Source: an uncultured Clostridium sp. (GTDB lineage Bacteria > Bacillota > Clostridia > Lachnospirales > Lachnospiraceae). From it: 17,676 nucleotides of DNA. The DNA lies in assembly GCA_900541315.1 (NCBI GenBank), contig UQJF01000057.1, positions 1 through 17,676 on the forward strand. Reading direction: 5' to 3'. A program made the translations under genes and the position numbers. The notes beneath the pieces are model-generated. The model made no database searches. It was not told the origin of the DNA and was given only the letters and a program-made list of their open reading frames with translations. The number at the start of each line of letters is the position of its first letter. Positions within the stretch are counted from its first letter, which is position 1. Positions 13,172 through 17,676 of the stretch are shown one piece after another.

Positions 13172-15160
13172 ATGAATGAAAGAGGAACATCCATGGAAAT
13201 AAAAGAAGAGTGTCTGGCCTATCTGGGGCAGTATTATAGGGAGCTGTTTTTCGGAACAGCCAACAAAAGATACCGTTCCATGACAGGAGCGGACTTAAAA
13301 CACCGTTTAAACCGTTTAAGCCAGGAAACTTTAAACGGGGTGGAAAAACCAAATGAATTAAACGATATCCATGCCATGTTTGCAAAAGTATGTGCCTATC
13401 TCATGCATAAGGAAGAACGTTTAAAACCAGGTGCAGCTCTGGATCAGTTAAGAGAAAACTGGAAAAAAATGGAAGATTTCTGCAGGATGCTGGCAGCAAA
13501 AGATATGGAATATCTGCCGGAACTCACAGAAGAAGAGCTGGAGCATGTATTAAAAATGCAGGGCATCCGCCGCTACCTTCTTACTAATTCATTAGAGCGC
13601 GCTTATCAGCTGTTCTATCTTCCAAAGACCATTAAAAAGGGGATCAGGGAGTCTGTAAAACGCCGCCCGGAGGATGAGTATCCGCAGACCAGAGCCATGA
13701 AGCGCCATTTTATCCTTCATATAGGCCCAACAAACAGCGGAAAGACCCATGATGCCTTAGAACGGTTAAAAACAGCTTCCCACGGTGCCTACTTCGGTCC
13801 ATTAAGACTTCTGGCACTGGAAGTTTATGACCGGCTGAACGGCGAAAATATTCCATGTTCTATGATAACAGGAGAAGAAACACTGGAAGTGGCATGTGCC
13901 TGCTGTCAGGCATGTACCGTGGAAATGTTAAATGAGCATGAATATTTCGATGTAGCTGTTGTAGACGAATGCCAGATGGTAGCAGATCCATACAGAGGAC
14001 ACAACTGGACCAGAGCCGTTTTAGGACTCCGGGCAGAGGAGATCCATTTGTGTATGGCACCGGAGGCAGAAGATATTATCGTACAGATGATCAGGCGCTG
14101 CGGGGATACTTTTAAGATCCTTCGCCATAAGCGTAATACAAGACTTACCTTAGAAGAAAAGCCCTACTCATTAAAAAAAGACTTAAAAAAGGGCGATGCC
14201 CTTATTGTATTTTCAAAAAAATCCGTACTGGCCCTGGCAGCCCACCTGGAAAACCAGGGAGTACACTGCAGTGTTATCTACGGAAGTCTGCCCCCTGCTA
14301 CCAGAAGAGAGCAGGTACGCCGCTTCCTTGAAAAAGAAACAGAAGTGGTAGTCAGTACCGATGCCATTGGAATGGGCTTAAACCTGCCGATTCGCCGTAT
14401 TGTCTTTATTGAGACCCGTAAATTTGACGGAGTGGGCCGCAGAAGCCTGCTGCCCGAGGAGATCAAGCAGATCGCAGGCCGCGCAGGACGTTTCGGACTG
14501 TATGACGAAGGCTTTGTGGCTGTTTTGGATGATCTGGAATTAATAAAGGACGGACTAAAGAGGCGGCCGATCCCTATTATGAAAGCCTACATTGGCTTCC
14601 CGGAACAGCTGTTAAAGCTGCCGGCTGAGATCGATACACTGGTAAAAATATGGGCCGGCATGGAAACGCCTTCTATTTATGAAAAAATGGAAGTGGATGA
14701 ACTGTTAGCACTGTATGTAAGCTTTGAACATGTGCAGCAAGACCACATGGATGAATTTTCCAAAGAAGAGATCTACAAGCTGATCACCTGCTCTGTGGAC
14801 ATTGATAATAAACTGGTCATGGATCTGTGGAAGGACTATTGCCGGGATTACCGGGATGTGGAAGAACTGCAGTTTCCATACACGCCGGGACCAGATCTGT
14901 ATGATCTGGAAAGTTATTATAAAATGCTGGATCTGTATTTTCAGTTTTCCAGAAAAGTGGGACTGCCCATTCAGGAAGAAAATCTGTTAGAAGAGCGCAG
15001 AAATACAGAAGAAGAGATCAGCCGCATTTTAAAGACAGAATGTGCCAGCTATACCCGGAAATGCACCATCTGTGGAAGAGAACTTTCCTGGGATTATCCG
15101 TTTTCCATTTGCGAACGCTGCTTTGAACGTGGAAAAAGGGTACATCCCAGAAGAAGATAA
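13172..15160 (+). CDS. Suv3-like superfamily 2 RNA helicase with C-terminal zinc ribbon
   Basis: ATP-dependent helicase resembling the SUV3/Ski2-like group, which unwinds RNA for degradation in mitochondria; the role in Firmicutes is not established. Numbering from 13172: a helical N-terminal region (1-175), Walker A GPTNSGKT (185-192), DECQ box (265-268), the second RecA domain with VIYGSLPPATRREQV, STDAIGMGLNLP, and motif VI QIAGRAGRFG (433-442). Two CxxC pairs (C631, C634, C647, C650) form a predicted zinc ribbon just before a basic C-terminus. Three in-frame ATGs exist (13148, 13172, 13193). I prefer 13172, preceded by GGAGG eleven bases upstream; 13193 also has AGAGGA six bases upstream and is possible; 13148 lacks a clear site. 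It is followed after 56 bases by uraA. Confidence 0.85.
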   Translation: MNERGTSMEIKEECLAYLGQYYRELFFGTANKRYRSMTGADLKHRLNRLSQETLNGVEKPNELNDIHAMFAKVCAYLMHKEERLKPGAALDQLRENWKKMEDFCRMLAAKDMEYLPELTEEELEHVLKMQGIRRYLLTNSLERAYQLFYLPKTIKKGIRESVKRRPEDEYPQTRAMKRHFILHIGPTNSGKTHDALERLKTASHGAYFGPLRLLALEVYDRLNGENIPCSMITGEETLEVACACCQACTVEMLNEHEYFDVAVVDECQMVADPYRGHNWTRAVLGLRAEEIHLCMAPEAEDIIVQMIRRCGDTFKILRHKRNTRLTLEEKPYSLKKDLKKGDALIVFSKKSVLALAAHLENQGVHCSVIYGSLPPATRREQVRRFLEKETEVVVSTDAIGMGLNLPIRRIVFIETRKFDGVGRRSLLPEEIKQIAGRAGRFGLYDEGFVAVLDDLELIKDGLKRRPIPIMKAYIGFPEQLLKLPAEIDTLVKIWAGMETPSIYEKMEVDELLALYVSFEHVQQDHMDEFSKEEIYKLITCSVDIDNKLVMDLWKDYCRDYRDVEELQFPYTPGPDLYDLESYYKMLDLYFQFSRKVGLPIQEENLLEERRNTEEEISRILKTECASYTRKCTICGRELSWDYPFSICERCFERGKRVHPRRR

Positions 15161-15170
15161 TATAATGTAC

Positions 15171-15189
15171 TTCTGGAAGCTTTCCGGAA
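15171..15189 (+). promoter_or_regulatory. Short perfect hairpin between the helicase gene and uraA
   Basis: TTCTGGAA (15171-15178) pairs with TTCCGGAA (15182-15189) with one G-U and a three-base loop. There is no T tract. It lies 15 bases before the uraA ribosome binding site (AAGGAG, 15205-15210) and may be a processing or stability element; not PyrR-like as far as I can tell. Confidence 0.35.
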
Positions 15190-15216
15190 ACAAATAACAC
15201 ATCAAAGGAGAATGTA

Positions 15217-16473
15217 ATGGAAAAGAGAATCATTCAGGTAGAAGAAAAAGTTCCTGTAAAACTGTTGATACCATTAAGTATCCAGCACATGTTTGCAATG
15301 TTTGGCGCATCCGTTCTGGTGCCTTTCCTGTTTGGCATCAGCCCGGCTATCGTGCTGTTTATGAATGGTATCGGAACCCTTTTATTTATTGCTATTACAA
15401 AGGGAAAAGCACCGGCTTACTTAGGTTCTAGCTTTGCTTTTCTGGCACCGGCATCTATTGTTATCCAGAATTTTGGTTATGAATATGCTTTAGGCGGTTT
15501 TGTGGCAGTTGGTTTCTGTGGCTGTATTTTAGCTCTGATCATTTATAAATTCGGTACAGATTGGATCAACATCGTGCTTCCTCCGGCAGCTATGGGCCCG
15601 GTAGTGGCGCTGATCGGTCTGGAACTGTCCTCTAATGCAGCTTCCAACGCAGGTCTTATGGATGAGACCATTGACCCAAGAAAAATCATTGTATTCCTGG
15701 TGACTTTGGGGGTGGCTGTATTTGGTTCCATCCTGTTCCGCAAATTCCTGGCAGTTATCCCGATCCTCATTGCGGTTCTGGCTGGATATGCAGCAGCCAT
15801 CATCTGCGGGATCGTAGATTTTGAAGAAGTAGCAGCAGCAAAGCTTATTGCCGTGCCTCATTTTACTTCCCCGAAATTTGATCCCCAGGCTATTATGATC
15901 ATCCTTCCGGTCATTCTGGTCATCATTTCCGAACACATCGGACATCAGGTAGTTACCAGCAAGATCGTAGGAAGAGACCTGTTAAAAGATCCGGGACTTC
16001 ACAGATCTTTATTTGCAGACAATTTTTCCACTATGCTTTCTGGTCTGATCGGTTCTGTGCCAACAACCACCTATGGAGAGAATATTGGGGTAATGGCAGT
16101 AACTGGTGTATACAGTGTCCGGGTTATTGCAGGTGCAGCCATTCTTTCTATCGTATGTTCCTTTGTAGGAAAGCTGTCTGCCCTTATCAGCACCATTCCA
16201 GGCCCTGTTATCGGTGGTATTTCATTTTTGCTTTACGGCATGATCGGAACCTCCGGTCTGCGCATCCTGGTAGACTCTAAAGTAGACTACTCTAAAAACC
16301 GTAACCAGATGCTCACAAGCGTTATCTTCGTAACCGGTCTTTCCGGCGCAGCCCTTCGCATTGGAAATATTGAGCTTACAGGAATGGTTCTTGCCTGTGT
16401 AGTAGGTATGGCAATGAGTCTGGTATTCTATGTATTAGACAGATTCAAACTGACCAATGACCAGGTGGAGTGA
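15217..16473 (+). CDS. uraA: Uracil permease (NCS2 / nucleobase-ascorbate transporter)
   Basis: Proton-coupled nucleobase importer of 418 residues with about 14 hydrophobic segments, the normal size and topology of UraA. Family signatures: IQHMFAMFGASVLVP (residues 22-36), GSSFAFLAPAS, then SEHIGHQVVTSKIVGRDL with the substrate-binding Glu and the nearby His, and TTTYGENIGVMAVTGVYS with the second substrate-contacting Glu. Uracil is the likely substrate because the binding motifs follow UraA/PyrP rather than xanthine or urate permeases. ATG 15217 has AAGGAG six bases upstream. It may be co-transcribed with the helicase gene, 56 bases upstream; no PyrR attenuator or purine riboswitch fits in that gap. 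A bidirectional terminator follows. Together with xpt it gives the window two nucleobase-salvage functions, though in separate transcription units. Confidence 0.88.
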   Translation: MEKRIIQVEEKVPVKLLIPLSIQHMFAMFGASVLVPFLFGISPAIVLFMNGIGTLLFIAITKGKAPAYLGSSFAFLAPASIVIQNFGYEYALGGFVAVGFCGCILALIIYKFGTDWINIVLPPAAMGPVVALIGLELSSNAASNAGLMDETIDPRKIIVFLVTLGVAVFGSILFRKFLAVIPILIAVLAGYAAAIICGIVDFEEVAAAKLIAVPHFTSPKFDPQAIMIILPVILVIISEHIGHQVVTSKIVGRDLLKDPGLHRSLFADNFSTMLSGLIGSVPTTTYGENIGVMAVTGVYSVRVIAGAAILSIVCSFVGKLSALISTIPGPVIGGISFLLYGMIGTSGLRILVDSKVDYSKNRNQMLTSVIFVTGLSGAALRIGNIELTGMVLACVVGMAMSLVFYVLDRFKLTNDQVE

Positions 16474-16500
16474 TTTTTCATCATAATGCATTGTAATTAA

Positions 16501-16552
16501 AAAAGAGATACTGGCAGGCGGATATTATATCCGCCGTACCAGTATCTCTTTT
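16501..16552. terminator. Bidirectional terminator between uraA and the FeoA-like gene
   Basis: AAAAGAGATACTGG (16501-16514) pairs with CCAGTATCTCTTTT (16539-16552), and the inner GGCGGATA (16517-16524) pairs with TATCCGCC (16528-16535), giving a stem of about 22 bp with a small internal loop. In the plus direction it ends with four T; in the minus direction it runs into six T (A run at 16499-16504). The last codons and stop of the minus-strand gene lie in the stem. Confidence 0.8.
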
Positions 16553-16755
16553 GTATATTCTTTCCGCATAGCAACCACCCGTCTGCGTATTTTGTATACA
16601 CATAGCTGCCGTGCCGGGTTTTTAAACAGACAGGTGACGGTTTCACCAGACAGAAAGCCGTTTCGCCCCAGCATATCTCTTATATCAGCTTCTGAGATGA
16701 TCCATACCACCTCAGCTATTTCACCTTCACGCAGACTGGATAAAGGCTCTACCAC
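16525..16755 (-). CDS. Small FeoA-domain protein
   Basis: Protein of 76 residues that matches the FeoA/SH3-like domain along its length: PLSSLREGEIAEVVWI at the start, MLGRNGFLSGETVTCLFKNP in the middle (normally RLxxMGFxPGxxV), and a final VYKIRRRVVAMRKEYTKEILV (normally YxVRGxxxALRxxEAxxIxV). FeoA proteins act with the FeoB ferrous-iron transporter or as domains of metal regulators; no feoB is visible here, so this is an orphan and its partner is unknown. The usual central Gly of VRG is an Arg here. The start is GTG at 16755, the only in-frame option near the domain start, with weak ribosome binding. It lies 27 bases after the sfsA stop on the same strand, so the two probably share a transcript. 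Its last codons form part of the terminator stem. Confidence 0.7.
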   Translation of the reverse strand: MVEPLSSLREGEIAEVVWIISEADIRDMLGRNGFLSGETVTCLFKNPARQLCVYKIRRRVVAMRKEYTKEILVRRI

Positions 16756-16782
16756 AGTTTCACGTCCATAGTCAGTTTCTTA

Positions 16783-17592
16783 TTAAATTATATGCGGATC
16801 GTTATAAGATAACCCAGGTTGCTGCTCATGGGCTGCATGAGCAGCAATGGGATCTGCTGTGTATAGTAATCCAACCTCTACCTTTTCATCAATATTCATA
16901 GAAGCTTCCTGAACGATACAGTCATATGCCAGAATATGTACCCCGGCTGCAGCTGCTGCCCGAAGGGCATCCCCGAAAGCCTTATGTGTCTCATCATTAG
17001 GATAAAATTTCCGGATCCCCTTCATCTGGATCACAAGGAGGAGAAACGTTTCAAAGCCATCCTTTTTTGCCTGGACCAGTCCATTTAAATGCTTCACTCC
17101 CCGGATCGTAGGTGCATCCGGGAAGAATACATTTCCTTCTTTTTCCAGAGTTACTCCCTTTACTTCCATAAAAGCAGGAACTGTTTTACCAGTTACCTCA
17201 TCCTTTAATTCAAAAGCAAGGTCAAACCGGGAATCCCCGTGGGTAACTTCTCTCCGTACATTCGTTGGAATTCCAACATTTTCCAAAGAAAGTCCTTTTG
17301 CTTCTTTTTCACGCATCCATTCTAAAGCCGCCTGATTAGGTGCCTGGGAGTCCATGTTGATCAGCAGGTCTCCCTTATAAACTGCGATCAGGTCATATTC
17401 CGTTTTCCGCTTCATTTCCTTTGCTTTGGGATGAAATTCCAGGACTACTCTGCATCCGGGAACTAAAAGCTCCTGACAGCGGCCGGTATTTTTTACATGG
17501 CAGGTCTTAACATCTCCCTTTACTTCCACATAGGCGATAAAGCGGTTAGGACGTTTAAAAAAGGTTCCGGTTACTATATTATCATATGTCAT
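16783..17592 (-). CDS. sfsA: SfsA family DNA-binding/nuclease-like protein, C-terminally extended
   Basis: SfsA (sugar fermentation stimulation protein) is a conserved nucleic-acid-binding protein with an OB-like N-terminal part and a PD-(D/E)xK-like core; its physiological role is unclear. Here the N-terminal YDNIVTGTFFKRPNRFIAYVEVKG and CHVKNTGRCQELLVPGCRV are typical, and the core has D124 (SRFDLAFEL) and E143-x-K145 (FMEVKGVTLE). SfsA proteins usually end at about 230-240 residues after the YDC...M segment; this one has 269, with about 29 extra residues that include AAHAAHEQQPG encoded by a perfect inverted repeat. ATG 17592-17590 has GGAGG nine bases upstream (17603-17607 on the plus strand). 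The gene is complete, but the sequence beyond its promoter region is lost at the contig end. Confidence 0.92.
   Translation of the reverse strand: MTYDNIVTGTFFKRPNRFIAYVEVKGDVKTCHVKNTGRCQELLVPGCRVVLEFHPKAKEMKRKTEYDLIAVYKGDLLINMDSQAPNQAALEWMREKEAKGLSLENVGIPTNVRREVTHGDSRFDLAFELKDEVTGKTVPAFMEVKGVTLEKEGNVFFPDAPTIRGVKHLNGLVQAKKDGFETFLLLVIQMKGIRKFYPNDETHKAFGDALRAAAAAGVHILAYDCIVQEASMNIDEKVEVGLLYTADPIAAHAAHEQQPGLSYNDPHII
16819..16847. repeat. Perfect 12-bp inverted repeat inside the 3' coding end of sfsA
   Basis: TTGCTGCTCATG (16819-16830) pairs perfectly with CATGAGCAGCAA (16836-16847) around a five-base loop. It is coding on the minus strand (AAHAAHEQQ) and falls in the extension beyond the usual end of SfsA. 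Confidence 0.8.
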
Positions 17593-17628
17593 ATGTATGT
17601 TACCTCCAATGGATCAAAATGATGTGAG

Positions 17629-17676
17629 CTGTCTCTTATACACATCTCCGAGCCCACGAGACGGAGCTACATCTCG
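17629..17676. other. Residual Illumina Nextera adapter (not genomic)
   Basis: The final bases read as the Tn5 mosaic end CTGTCTCTTATACACATCT (17629-17647), the Nextera read-2 primer portion CCGAGCCCACGAGAC (17648-17662), an 8-base i7 index GGAGCTAC (17663-17670) and ATCTCG (17671-17676), the first bases of the P7 end. This order is that of a read-through library adapter. Genomic sequence therefore ends at 17628. Confidence 0.97.

Noticed and set aside
15161..15166. TATAAT box upstream of uraA.
   Set aside because: No acceptable -35 lies 16-18 bases upstream, and it sits immediately after the helicase stop codon in AT-rich sequence.

Overview
The window looks like chromosomal DNA of an anaerobic gut Firmicute, most likely Lachnospiraceae. 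This is inferred from the gene set (M18 aminopeptidase, BspA-type LRR_5 protein, trigger-factor-like lipoprotein with a Thr/Glu-rich tail, DUF3810, DUF6483-like protein, Suv3-like helicase), strong GGAGG ribosome binding sites, moderate GC and the codon usage. I see no phage, CRISPR, tRNA, rRNA or intact mobile element. It is mostly an ordinary housekeeping and accessory region with some unexplained regulatory structure. Assembled genomic sequence ends at 17628; the last 48 bases are Illumina Nextera adapter.

Layout. (1) 1-1916: a PAS/degenerate-GGDEF/EAL cyclic-di-GMP phosphodiesterase with its own promoter. (2) 1917-4427: a catabolic-looking operon whose first gene survives only as a 3' fragment of a membrane protein, butted directly onto the EAL gene, followed by an ATZ/TRZ-type amidohydrolase and a TauE/SafE permease, closed by a terminator. 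(3) 4471-6880: a cytoplasmic leucine-rich-repeat protein and an M18 zinc aminopeptidase, then a probable terminator. (4) 7007-11242: an operon of a secreted FKBP/trigger-factor-like lipoprotein, xanthine phosphoribosyltransferase (xpt), a Cof-type HAD phosphatase and a membrane-anchored calcineurin-like phosphoesterase; the last three are tightly packed. (5) 11286-12362, minus strand: a DUF3810 membrane protein with an HExxH motif and a TTG start, convergent with the previous operon. (6) 12363-15160: a divergent promoter region, a roughly 150-nt GC-rich structured leader, a small DUF6483-like gene, two strong hairpins, and a Suv3-like helicase with a C-terminal zinc ribbon. (7) 15217-16473: uracil permease. 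(8) 16525-17592, minus strand: sfsA followed by a small FeoA-domain gene, facing uraA across a bidirectional terminator.

The best candidates for undescribed biology are the structured RNA leader at about 12451-12602, the paired hairpins at 13026-13128 ahead of the helicase, and a perfect 12-bp inverted repeat inside the extended C-terminal coding tail of sfsA. The junction at about 1917 is a truncated gene or an assembly join. No defence system or biosynthetic cluster is visible, and the claims for novelty are modest.
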